Notes: generated by a model from the letters alone, not told the origin. A DNA stretch of 5,968 bases from an uncultured Rhizobiaceae group bacterium (GCA_905479965.1 CAJQOR010000262.1:1-5968); one strand, 5' to 3'. Shown: positions 1 to 5,968, numbered from the stretch's first letter. Program-made: numbers and translations.

Positions 1-1310
1 TGTTCACTTTGTAAATATTGGATGACATGTTCAGCTAATCGTTTGGTCGCTCCCATGACATTGGTGGGGTTCACCGCTTTATCTGTTGATATCAACGTAA
101 AGCGCTCCACCCCATTTTCAACCGCTGCCTCAGCTAATGTCTTTGTGCCGAGAACATTGTTGCGCGCGCCCTCAACCTCGTTAAACTCAACGAGTGGGAC
201 GTGTTTATAAGCTGCAGCGTGGTATATGGATTTAACATTAAATCTAGTAATTAATTCATCGATAAGCGTTCGGTCTATGACATTACCCAAACACGAAACA
301 ATTTGACCATGTGAAAAATTTGGGTGCGCAGTTAGTTCTGCTTCAATGCGATATAGCGCAAATTCCGATAATTCTAAAAGAATAATGCGCTCCACTCTGT
401 TGGCGAGTAATTGTCGGCAAATTTCTGAACCAATGGATCCACCTGCCCCGCTCACAAGAACAGTCTTACCTTCGATAATCGCTTTGACTTCTGGGTTTTT
501 AAGATCAATGCTGTCTCGTCCCAAAACTTCATCGACTGAGACCTGACGCAAAGACCCCAAAACGTTGCCAGATTTTATAACATCATTAATGCTAGGTAAT
601 TCTCTGATCTTACAATCAAGCTCTCCAAGTGATGATAAAACCTGACGTCTACGAGGCGCAGTTAACGACGGGATGGCCAGAAAGATCTCTTTTACAATTT
701 TATCTTTAACATAATTTTTCAATGCTTCTGGAGACGAAACGCGCAATCCTTCAACCACCAGACCGTGGAGCGAACGATTATCATCAACTAAGGCCACGGG
801 GCGATATTCAGTTGACTGTTTTAACGCTAGAATAAGTTGGACACCTGCTTGCCCTGCGCCAAAAATTGCGACCGGCAAACGGGAGCTTTCAGCATTAATA
901 ACATAGCGGATGATATATATAGCGATCAATCTAATGCTTAAAACCAACATTATAAATGTCAGCATAAAGATGATTGGCACTGTTCTGGGAGTGCCCAAAG
1001 ACAGTAAAATATTGAAAGTAAACCCAATTAAACTCAGCACAAAGACGGCAAACCCCGTTTTTGTGATTGCGGAAACATCAAATCCGGACAATTTTAATCT
1101 ATGAAGCTGAAACCCATAAAAAATAATGGGATACGCCAACAGCAATATACCCAACAGAGACAAAGAACGCTCCATAAATTGCAGTGGCAGCATATCATTT
1201 AAGCGCATGATCAGCGCTGCGTAGAGTGCAAATGGAATGAGAAGCAAGTCTGCAACTAAAACCAATAATGCTCTTGCGAACCTTGAAAGACTATGTAGAA
1301 ACTTACGCAT
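1..1310 (-). CDS. CapD/WbpM/PglF-family membrane-bound nucleotide-sugar 4,6-dehydratase, 5' portion (runs off the left edge)
   Basis: Polysaccharide biosynthesis protein of the long FlaA1/CapD/WbpM type. The family converts UDP-GlcNAc to UDP-2-acetamido-2,6-dideoxy-4-keto-hexose, a precursor of QuiNAc, FucNAc or bacillosamine sugars in O-antigen, capsule or glycoprotein glycans, at the inner face of the cytoplasmic membrane. The frame is open from an ATG at 1310-1308 to the edge, giving 436 codons; family members are usually about 600-670 residues, so roughly the last third is missing. Four hydrophobic segments lie near residues 13-35, 49-69, 85-105 and 112-136. A CoA-binding-like Rossmann motif FGAGQAG is at 150-156. 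The catalytic SDR domain begins with GAGGSIGSE at 288-296, followed by HAAAYKHVPL (364-373) and STDKAVNPTNVMGATK (408-423). Met419-xxx-Lys423 replaces the usual Tyr-xxx-Lys, as is typical of the long WbpM/PglF branch. An in-frame stop lies upstream of the ATG and no strong Shine-Dalgarno is visible. It is divergent from the phosphoglycosyl transferase gene. The exact product sugar is not determinable. Confidence 0.93.
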   Translation of the reverse strand, partial: MRKFLHSLSRFARALLVLVADLLLIPFALYAALIMRLNDMLPLQFMERSLSLLGILLLAYPIIFYGFQLHRLKLSGFDVSAITKTGFAVFVLSLIGFTFNILLSLGTPRTVPIIFMLTFIMLVLSIRLIAIYIIRYVINAESSRLPVAIFGAGQAGVQLILALKQSTEYRPVALVDDNRSLHGLVVEGLRVSSPEALKNYVKDKIVKEIFLAIPSLTAPRRRQVLSSLGELDCKIRELPSINDVIKSGNVLGSLRQVSVDEVLGRDSIDLKNPEVKAIIEGKTVLVSGAGGSIGSEICRQLLANRVERIILLELSEFALYRIEAELTAHPNFSHGQIVSCLGNVIDRTLIDELITRFNVKSIYHAAAYKHVPLVEFNEVEGARNNVLGTKTLAEAAVENGVERFTLISTDKAVNPTNVMGATKRLAEHVIQYLQSE

Positions 1311-1378
1311 ATAAAAATTTTCTATTGCACCCGATAAACTGAGGTATCTGAAATACTTATGTTAATCAACTATCAGAT

Positions 1379-1414
1379 TTAACGTAAACTAAAGATAACC
1401 ACTATTTACGTCAA
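1379..1414 (-). promoter_or_regulatory. Candidate promoter and overlapping inverted repeat upstream of the CapD-family dehydratase
   Basis: On the minus strand TTGACG (1414-1409) is followed after 17 bases by TAGTTT (1391-1386), a fair -35 box with a weak -10 box about 75 bases upstream of the dehydratase ATG. The same stretch holds an inverted repeat: TTAACGTAAA at 1379-1388 and TTTACGTCAA at 1405-1414, ten-base arms with one mismatch, separated by 16 bases. The right arm coincides with the -35 box and the left arm overlaps the -10 box. This geometry suits a dimeric regulator that would block or modulate transcription. The repeat is read directly; the promoter and operator roles are inferred. 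Confidence 0.35.
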
Positions 1415-1520
1415 AAACGTCCCTTTATTATATTTCCTAGCGGGATTAATTGAGATTTCATCCACATACATGCTAAGAGCAGTTTCATCTTTATGATTTG
1501 TGTTAACTAGCTGAGTTCTG

Positions 1521-2087
1521 ATGCTTTATTCTCTCTTTAAGAAAACCTTTGACTACGGCGTATCAATTTCAATTATGGTTCTCTTCTGGTGGCTATTTAT
1601 ACTGATCGCCCTGCTGGTAAAATCAAGTTCAAAAGGACCTGCAATACTTGCGCAAAAACGCATTGGGTTAAACGGTGACGAGTTTGTGTGTTATAAATTC
1701 AGAACCATGCATGTGGGTACAAAAATTGCTGCAACCCATGAAGTCAGCGCCAACAACATCACAAAAATTGGCAAGTTTTTACGCAAATCCAAAATGGATG
1801 AGCTGCCACAATTATGGAATATCATCAAAAACGAAATGAGCTTTGTTGGCCCGCGCCCTTGTCTGCCGACACAGGTTGAGCTTATTAAGCTTCGAACGAG
1901 CGCCGGAATTTTTAGCGATTTGCCGGGAATTACTGGCTGGGCTCAGGCTCAAGGTATCGACATGAGCGATCCAGAACACTTGGTCAATACTGAGATTGAA
2001 TATCTATCAAAACGCTCAATTTTTTTCGATATAAAAATACTTTTTGCAACATTTATTGGTCGTGGTAATGGCGATCGGACCCGTTAG
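1521..2087 (+). CDS. PglC-type phosphoglycosyl transferase (bacterial sugar transferase family)
   Basis: This 188-residue enzyme belongs to the small monotopic phosphoglycosyl transferases, the PglC-like core also found at the C-terminus of WbaP/WcaJ. The family transfers a sugar 1-phosphate from a UDP-sugar to undecaprenyl phosphate, releasing UMP, and so starts O-antigen, exopolysaccharide or glycan assembly at the cytoplasmic membrane. Visible signatures are the basic/aromatic start FKKTFDY (6-12), one hydrophobic helix (about 13-33), LAQKRIGLNGDEF (43-55), YKFRTM (58-63), the catalytic Asp-Glu pair D93-E94 in KMDELPQLWN, MSFVGPRP (106-113) and PGITGWAQ (135-142). Length matches stand-alone PglC (about 200 residues), so it lacks the extra N-terminal membrane domain of WbaP. 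Two tryptophans (W23-W24) stand where Campylobacter PglC has its helix-breaking Ser-Pro. The ATG at 1521 has only a weak upstream ribosome site, but the start is supported by alignment from residue 6. The sugar specificity cannot be read; the divergent dehydratase suggests a 6-deoxy-HexNAc. Confidence 0.93.
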   Translation: MLYSLFKKTFDYGVSISIMVLFWWLFILIALLVKSSSKGPAILAQKRIGLNGDEFVCYKFRTMHVGTKIAATHEVSANNITKIGKFLRKSKMDELPQLWNIIKNEMSFVGPRPCLPTQVELIKLRTSAGIFSDLPGITGWAQAQGIDMSDPEHLVNTEIEYLSKRSIFFDIKILFATFIGRGNGDRTR

Positions 2088-2106
2088 TGCCTTCAAATTT
2101 CATATG

Positions 2107-2136
2107 TTGAACTGGATAATTTAGGCTGTTAACAAT
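2107..2136 (+). promoter_or_regulatory. Weak candidate promoter for the LacI-family regulator gene
   Basis: In the 99-base gap between the phosphoglycosyl transferase and the regulator, TTGAAC (2107-2112) is followed after 18 bases by AACAAT (2131-2136), about 50 bases before the regulator ATG. The -35 is fair and the -10 matches four of six consensus positions. A short palindrome TGTTAACA (2128-2135) overlaps the -10. There is no clear terminator after the transferase gene, so some read-through transcription into the regulator is also possible. Confidence 0.25.
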
Positions 2137-2186
2137 TTGATTTATTCATCGTATGGTCTGCCAATGCTCAAGAAAGAAAAAGATTT

Positions 2187-3185
2187 ATGCCTGTAACAGC
2201 TCAAGATGTCGCCGATAAAGCTGGGGTTTCTCGCTCGGCAGTATCGCGTGCTTTTACCCCGGGCGCTTCAGTTTCTGCGCGCATGCGCAAACGCGTGGAA
2301 GATGCAGCAAAAGATCTCGGTTATAGTCCAAATGTTTTAGCCAGTAGCTTAACAACTCGGCGAACCAAGCTGATTGGGCTGGTTTCTGATAATTTTCAAA
2401 ACCCTTTATTTTTGGAAGTGTTTGATTTGTTTTCCCGCGGATTGCAGGAAAAAGGTTTAAGGCCGCTTTTGTTGAATTTATCGGGTGAGCACAATCCGGA
2501 AAATTCTGTACATCTGCTGCGACAGTATTCTGTCGATGGTGTTATTGTGGCGTCATCAACCTTACCGCCAGGATTTGCAAAGGCATTTTCCGATGAAGGT
2601 ATTCCAATCGTTCATTCATTTGGTCGTCATGCTGTTTCTCCAGCAGTGACCATTGTTGGCATTGATAATGTTGAATGTGGACGCATGGCTGCGCAGGCTT
2701 TGTTATCATGTGGTTATAAATCAGTTGGTTTTATCGGCGGACCTGAGCTTGCCAGTTCGACCCAAGATCGCGTAACCGGATTTCGTGAAGAAATCGCAAA
2801 GCACCCTGAAGTGTATGTGACACATTCATATGCCAACGCATATTCTTTTAAAGCAGGCCGGGCAGAAATGCAGCGCCTCTTAAAAGACACCCCTCAGCAA
2901 GCATATTTTTGTGGTGATGATGCGTTAGCGGTTGGTGCCATGAGCGCGGCCGAAGATGCAGGTTATAACGTTCCAAGCGATATTGGTTTCATTGGATTAA
3001 ACGATATGGAAATCGCCAGTTGGCAAAACATTAATCTCACAACGATTAAGCAGCCAATAAAGGACATCATCAATTCGTCTTTGGAGCTGATGTTTGAAAT
3101 GCTTGAAGATCCTGAACATGAGCCGCAAGCAAAAATTTTCCCCTGCGAAATTATTGAACGCGGCACTCTTATTAAGAGGGATTAA
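2187..3185 (+). CDS. LacI-family transcriptional regulator
   Basis: A full-length 332-residue LacI/GalR-type DNA-binding protein, normally a dimeric repressor released or activated by a sugar-type ligand. The N-terminal helix-turn-helix is clear: TAQDVADKAGVSRSAVSRAF (4-23), with Arg16, Ser17 and Arg21 at positions equivalent to LacI Tyr17, Gln18 and Arg22. The hinge helix SPNVLASSL (47-55) keeps the minor-groove leucine (L55). The periplasmic-binding-protein-like core follows, with VDGVIVASS (116-124), GFIGG (181-185), DRVTGFREE (194-202), FCGDDALAVGAMSAAEDAG (241-259) and IGLNDMEIAS (269-278). Candidate effector contacts are Arg195, Asp245 and Asp273. The start at 2187 keeps the canonical spacing to the HTH and follows a purine-rich AAGAAAG stretch. 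The gene converges on the oxidoreductase/IolE-like operon and shares its terminator. Regulation of that operon is a guild-by-position inference; the operon's promoter and operator lie outside the window. The effector is unknown. Confidence 0.95.
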   Translation: MPVTAQDVADKAGVSRSAVSRAFTPGASVSARMRKRVEDAAKDLGYSPNVLASSLTTRRTKLIGLVSDNFQNPLFLEVFDLFSRGLQEKGLRPLLLNLSGEHNPENSVHLLRQYSVDGVIVASSTLPPGFAKAFSDEGIPIVHSFGRHAVSPAVTIVGIDNVECGRMAAQALLSCGYKSVGFIGGPELASSTQDRVTGFREEIAKHPEVYVTHSYANAYSFKAGRAEMQRLLKDTPQQAYFCGDDALAVGAMSAAEDAGYNVPSDIGFIGLNDMEIASWQNINLTTIKQPIKDIINSSLELMFEMLEDPEHEPQAKIFPCEIIERGTLIKRD

Positions 3186-3233
3186 AAAGCGGTTTTGTGA
3201 CCCGACAGATTTATATAAAATGACATCATTAAG

Positions 3234-3275
3234 AAAAACGCCGTGCAATCCAACTTAACTGCACGGCGTTTTTTT
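3234..3275. terminator. Bidirectional intrinsic terminator between convergent genes
   Basis: A perfect 14-bp stem pairs 3234-3247 with 3260-3273 around a 12-base loop. Its core is ACGCCGTGCA/TGCACGGCGT. On the + strand it runs into a T tract (3269-3275) and serves the LacI-family gene that stops at 3185. On the minus strand the A run at 3234-3238 becomes a five-U tail, so it also serves the oxidoreductase gene ending at 3284. No other gene lies in this gap. Confidence 0.9.
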
Positions 3276-3283
3276 GTTTTTAA

Positions 3284-4441
3284 CTAGCGAAACATTGGTG
3301 GGCGCGCGTCAAGCCATTCGCCATCGTTTTTACCAGATTGTGCAACAGCAACAACAGCTGCCATGGATCGCAATCCATCCTCCGCACGCGGATAAAGATT
3401 TGCAGCTGGGTCCATGTCACGATCTTCTTTTTGCGCATTGATTGCTTCAGCAAGATCTAGATAGATATTTGCAAATGCAAGCGGCATACCTTCTGAGTGA
3501 CCAACCGTCACGCGAGATGCACGATCGGCTTCAGGTGACAAGTTACCTTCACCACGTTCGATGATCTGTAAGCGCTCACCCAAAGGCATGTAGAAAAGTT
3601 GGTTTGGTTGCTCTTGAGACCAACGAAGACCCCCTTTTTCACCGAAGACTTGAATTCCCAAACCGTGCTGACGACCGATTGCAATCGATGATGTCCAAAG
3701 GCGTCCAACTGTGCCACCATCCATACGGAAATTGACCATAGCGTCATCTTCCAATGTGCGCACCGCAATGCAAGACACCGTGTCGGCTGATAGTTTTTCC
3801 ACTTCCTGGCCGGTGACAAAACTTGCCATGTGAAGTGCATGAATACCGCAATCTGCAAATTGTGCAGATACCCCAGCTTGCGCTGGATCATAACGCCAGC
3901 GAACACGCGGATTATCTGCATCTTCTGCATCCGCATGATGTCCATGCGAAAATTCAGCATTTACAACACGAATGGCACCCAAATCACCACGCGCGATCAT
4001 TGCTTTCATGTGGCGAACGAGCGAGTATCCGCTATAACCGTAGTTCACGGCGCAAATCTTACCCACTTTATCGGCCGTGCGCACAATATCTTCACCCTCT
4101 TCAACCGTCATGGTCATCGGCTTTTCGCACAACACATTAAACCCAGCTTCCAGAAATGCTTTAGTAATTTCGTAGTGAGTAGAGTTTGGTGTCGCAACGG
4201 TGACTAGGTCCACGCGATCATCACGATCCTTTTCGCCCGCAAGCATGTCCTGCCAACTCCCATAAGAGCGATCAGCGGCAAGGCCCAATTTTTGACCATA
4301 AGCTCGACCTTCTTCTGGACGGTGATCAAGCGCGCCGGCAACGAATTCAAACTCTCCATCGATGCCGGACCCAAGTCTATGCGCTGGCCCAATTTGACTG
4401 CCTTCACCGCCGCCAATCATACCCCATTTTAATTTTGCCAT
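3284..4441 (-). CDS. Gfo/Idh/MocA-family NAD(P)-dependent oxidoreductase (distal gene of the operon)
   Basis: A 385-residue cytoplasmic sugar or polyol dehydrogenase of the Gfo/Idh/MocA family, which oxidises or reduces ring hydroxyls of sugars, inositols and glycosides using NAD(P). The N-terminal Rossmann fold starts with KWGMIGGGEGS (5-15), a glycine-rich loop with GGGEGSQIGPAHR rather than the commoner GxGxxG-xxH. VATPNSTHYEITKAFLEAG (82-100) and CEKPMTMT (105-112) follow; K107 in the EKP motif is the usual active-site lysine. The C-terminal domain carries DCGIHALH (197-204), with D197 and H201 in the canonical DxGxH positions, and an inserted acidic/His segment HGHHADAEDADN (166-177). 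Length is normal for the family. The start abuts the stop of the IolE-like gene (TAAATG) and has GAGG eight bases upstream, so translation is probably coupled. It differs clearly from the other oxidoreductase of this operon, so the two are not recent duplicates. The substrate is unknown; inositol, inosose or a keto-glycoside are all possible. Confidence 0.93.
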   Translation of the reverse strand: MAKLKWGMIGGGEGSQIGPAHRLGSGIDGEFEFVAGALDHRPEEGRAYGQKLGLAADRSYGSWQDMLAGEKDRDDRVDLVTVATPNSTHYEITKAFLEAGFNVLCEKPMTMTVEEGEDIVRTADKVGKICAVNYGYSGYSLVRHMKAMIARGDLGAIRVVNAEFSHGHHADAEDADNPRVRWRYDPAQAGVSAQFADCGIHALHMASFVTGQEVEKLSADTVSCIAVRTLEDDAMVNFRMDGGTVGRLWTSSIAIGRQHGLGIQVFGEKGGLRWSQEQPNQLFYMPLGERLQIIERGEGNLSPEADRASRVTVGHSEGMPLAFANIYLDLAEAINAQKEDRDMDPAANLYPRAEDGLRSMAAVVAVAQSGKNDGEWLDARPPMFR

Positions 4442-5344
4442 TTATGCATCCTCGCTAAAACCAATTGAAGCTAAAAACTCACGATTGAAACGCGCGTCGC
4501 CAACCGGATCATTCTCCAATGTAGGGTCAATATCCTGTTCAACAGTGCACCAACCAGAGAAATTGTTGTCTGTCAGGATTTTGTAAACACTTGGGAAATC
4601 AACATCACCTTGGCCGAGCTTGCAGAAAATATGCTGGCCACACGCGTCGTAAAAATCCGTGCGGTTTTTTACGACATTGGCTTTTACAACCGGGTCAATA
4701 TCTTTAAAATGCATATAAGATATACGACTGATATATTTTTCCATAAATGCAATCGGATCAAATCCTGCATAGCTGTGATGGCCAGTATCAAAGCAAATTT
4801 TTAATATGCTTTCATCAACCTCGGACAATAGCTTTTCCAGCTCTGGTTCGAAATCCATAAAGCCGCCAGCATGAGCGTGAATACCAACCGTTAAGCCAAA
4901 TTCTTCTGCACCCATTTTTGCAACATACGCAATACGGTCGCGAAATGCAGACCATTCAGCTGCGCCCATTTGCTCAGCTTCAGAAGCCCGTCCTGCAGTG
5001 GGTGCACGACGTGGAGAGATGGAATCAATTAGGACTAAGTGCTCTGCACCGTGGGCTTTAAGTGCTTCACATGTTCTGCGAGATGCATCCTTTACATCAT
5101 CCCATGCATCGGCATCGTGAAACGCGCGAAAGACAACGCCACCAATGAGTTCTAACTCATGTTTTGACAGCGCATCACCAAGTTCTGACGGGTCCTCAGA
5201 CATATATCCAATAGGACCAAGCTCGATACCGTTATAACCAGCGTCTTTGCAATCCTTCAGCACATCTTGCCATTGTGGATTGCGAGGATCATCTGCAAAT
5301 TCAACACCCCATGAACAGGGTGCATTGCCTATTCTAATTGTCAT
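4442..5344 (-). CDS. IolE-like TIM-barrel protein (sugar phosphate isomerase/epimerase; inosose dehydratase-like)
   Basis: This 300-residue protein belongs to the xylose-isomerase-like TIM-barrel superfamily (AP endonuclease family 2), closest in style to IolE, 2-keto-myo-inositol dehydratase. Visible features are IGNAPCSWGVEF (5-16), GYNGIELGPIGYM (36-48), GLTVGIHAHAGG (150-161), CFDTGHHSYAGFDP (185-198), RISYMHFKDID (207-217), LGQGDVDFPSVYKIL (243-257) and GWCTVEQD (264-271). Probable divalent-metal ligands or active-site residues are H156/H158, D186, H189, H212 and E269. Length equals typical IolE (about 300). The same fold includes keto-sugar isomerases, epimerases and 3-keto-glycoside lyases, so the reaction is not fixed by sequence; dehydration or isomerisation of a keto-intermediate made by a flanking dehydrogenase is the best inference. 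It begins 19 bases after the upstream oxidoreductase stop and ends flush against the next start. The ATG at 5344 is favoured because NAPCSWG sits at the family's usual N-terminal distance; the ribosome site (GAAAGA) is weak. Confidence 0.9.
   Translation of the reverse strand: MTIRIGNAPCSWGVEFADDPRNPQWQDVLKDCKDAGYNGIELGPIGYMSEDPSELGDALSKHELELIGGVVFRAFHDADAWDDVKDASRRTCEALKAHGAEHLVLIDSISPRRAPTAGRASEAEQMGAAEWSAFRDRIAYVAKMGAEEFGLTVGIHAHAGGFMDFEPELEKLLSEVDESILKICFDTGHHSYAGFDPIAFMEKYISRISYMHFKDIDPVVKANVVKNRTDFYDACGQHIFCKLGQGDVDFPSVYKILTDNNFSGWCTVEQDIDPTLENDPVGDARFNREFLASIGFSEDA
4450..4453 (-). promoter_or_regulatory. Ribosome binding site inside the IolE-like gene for the downstream oxidoreductase
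   Basis: On the minus strand GAGG (within GCGAGG) lies eight bases before the ATG at 4441, inside the last codons of the IolE-like gene. The upstream stop TAA directly abuts that ATG. This fixes the oxidoreductase start and points to reinitiation or coupled translation. Confidence 0.7.
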
Positions 5345-5363
5345 ATTCTAGTCTTTCAAAAAA

Positions 5364-5968
5364 TTAAATATCGTTGATATTGAGCCACTTTTTCTCTGTG
5401 GCTGATTTAAAGGCGGCTGAGACGATTTGCATAACGTCTAACCCATCTTGAAATGTTGGCCAAATAGCTGTCTTAGTCGCGATAGCTTCTAAAAAGTCTT
5501 TGGCTTCAATGATAATCTGATCTTGATATCCGGTTCCGTGTCCGGGTCCCTGACAAAATGGCAGATAATCTGGATGCTCAGGTCCTGTAAATATCTTTTT
5601 AAACCCTTGCTGAGCGGCAGGTGCATCCATTTCATATAACCAGAGCGCGTTTTGATCCTCTTGATCAAAACGGATAGCACCTTTTGTTCCGGTAATCTCA
5701 TAGGCATAGCCCATTTTTCGACCCGACGCGACACGGCTGAAATACATATGTCCCATGACACCATTTTTAAATCGGCACATCATCTGGCCGTGGTCGTCAT
5801 TGGTCACATCTTCCATTGCACCTGTTTCTGCATGCGGACGTTTTGTGTGAACTGTATCAATTTCAGCAATTAATCCCTCAATGGGGCCTATCAAAGCCAA
5901 TGCGGCATTGATCATATGAGGTGCCAAATCACCCATTGTACCATTGGCATCGCCTTTTGTGCGCCAAG
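5364..5968 (-). CDS. Gfo/Idh/MocA-family oxidoreductase, C-terminal part (runs off the right edge)
   Basis: Only the last 200 residues are in the window; the frame stays open to the right edge, so the true start lies outside and the internal ATG at 5936 is not a start. The visible part is the C-terminal substrate-binding domain of a Gfo/Idh/MocA dehydrogenase. Numbered from the edge, it has KGDANGTMGDLAPHMIN (4-20), matching the family's GDxxxH element with D13 and H17 as likely active-site residues, then YEITGTKGAIRFDQED, the usual beta-strand segment, and a distinctive proline/glycine stretch GPEHPDYLPFCQGPGHG. The usual final Asp of the GDLGxHxID motif is Asn20 here. The missing half should hold the Rossmann domain and EKP lysine. 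It is the most upstream visible gene of the operon, ending 19 bases before the IolE-like start. The style recalls IolG-like enzymes of inositol loci, but this is an impression, not proof; the substrate is unknown. Confidence 0.9.
   Translation of the reverse strand, partial: WRTKGDANGTMGDLAPHMINAALALIGPIEGLIAEIDTVHTKRPHAETGAMEDVTNDDHGQMMCRFKNGVMGHMYFSRVASGRKMGYAYEITGTKGAIRFDQEDQNALWLYEMDAPAAQQGFKKIFTGPEHPDYLPFCQGPGHGTGYQDQIIIEAKDFLEAIATKTAIWPTFQDGLDVMQIVSAAFKSATEKKWLNINDI

Noticed and set aside
22..1104. Small + strand frames (62, 66 and 64 codons) within the left region
   Set aside because: They are antisense to the conserved CapD-family reading frame and show no features of their own.
1450..1478. 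TTGAGA followed by a possible -10 as the promoter of the phosphoglycosyl transferase
   Set aside because: The -10 candidates at acceptable spacing match too few consensus positions to claim; the gene's promoter probably lies in this spacer but cannot be placed.
2963..3248. Minus-strand frames of 67 and 83 codons across the end of the LacI-family gene
   Set aside because: They are antisense to the conserved C-terminal domain; one runs through the terminator stem, which is unlikely for a real gene.
3508..3960. 150-codon minus-strand open frame inside the distal oxidoreductase gene
   Set aside because: It overlaps the well-supported oxidoreductase in another frame, has no recognisable motif and reads as a frame-shifted copy of the coding sequence.
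3823..4207. Two overlapping + strand open frames of 105 and 125 codons
   Set aside because: Both are antisense to conserved parts of the oxidoreductase (Rossmann domain and EKP region), are rich in His/Arg/Cys as antisense frames often are, and have no family features.
5934..5936. Internal ATG as the start of a 190-residue protein
   Set aside because: The frame remains open and family-like upstream of it to the window edge, and a protein starting here would lack the cofactor-binding domain.
1..5968. tRNA, rRNA, CRISPR array, insertion sequence or riboswitch
   Set aside because: I looked for repeated spacers, terminal inverted repeats, transposase motifs and structured leaders and saw none; all gaps are 210 bases or shorter.

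Overview
This window looks like chromosomal DNA from a Gram-negative bacterium, most likely an alphaproteobacterium of moderate-to-low GC. That assignment rests on protein style: the LacI-type regulator with an 'SRAFTPGASVS' N-terminus, the NAPCSWGVEF-type TIM-barrel protein and the Gfo/Idh/MocA enzymes all resemble rhizobial/rhodobacterial versions. No rRNA, tRNA, CRISPR array or insertion sequence is visible, so the taxonomy is an inference.

Left part (1-2087): surface-polysaccharide genes. A long membrane-anchored nucleotide-sugar 4,6-dehydratase of the CapD/WbpM/PglF family runs leftwards off the window (first 436 codons present). Divergent from it, across a 210-bp AT-rich spacer, is a small PglC-type phosphoglycosyl transferase. 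The two fit one pathway: the dehydratase makes the UDP-4-keto-6-deoxy-HexNAc precursor, and the transferase loads a sugar phosphate onto undecaprenyl phosphate to start a glycan. The spacer holds a 10-bp inverted repeat (one mismatch) overlapping a plausible promoter for the dehydratase.

Right part (2187-5968): a sugar or polyol catabolic locus. A LacI-family repressor on the + strand converges on a minus-strand operon, and a strong stem-loop usable in both directions separates them. Read in transcription order from the right edge, the operon is: a Gfo/Idh/MocA oxidoreductase (C-terminal 200 residues present), an IolE-like TIM-barrel isomerase/dehydratase, and a second, different Gfo/Idh/MocA oxidoreductase. 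The last two are joined by an abutting TAAATG junction. Two NAD(P)-dependent sugar/polyol dehydrogenases flanking an IolE-like enzyme fit either inositol-isomer metabolism or a 3-keto-glycoside/keto-sugar route. The substrate cannot be read from the sequence. The LacI protein is the natural candidate regulator.

No wholly new system is evident. The points most worth a second look are the replacement of the Ser-Pro helix break in the PglC-like enzyme by Trp-Trp, the inverted repeat over the dehydratase promoter, and the unassigned substrate of the dehydrogenase/IolE-like/dehydrogenase cassette.
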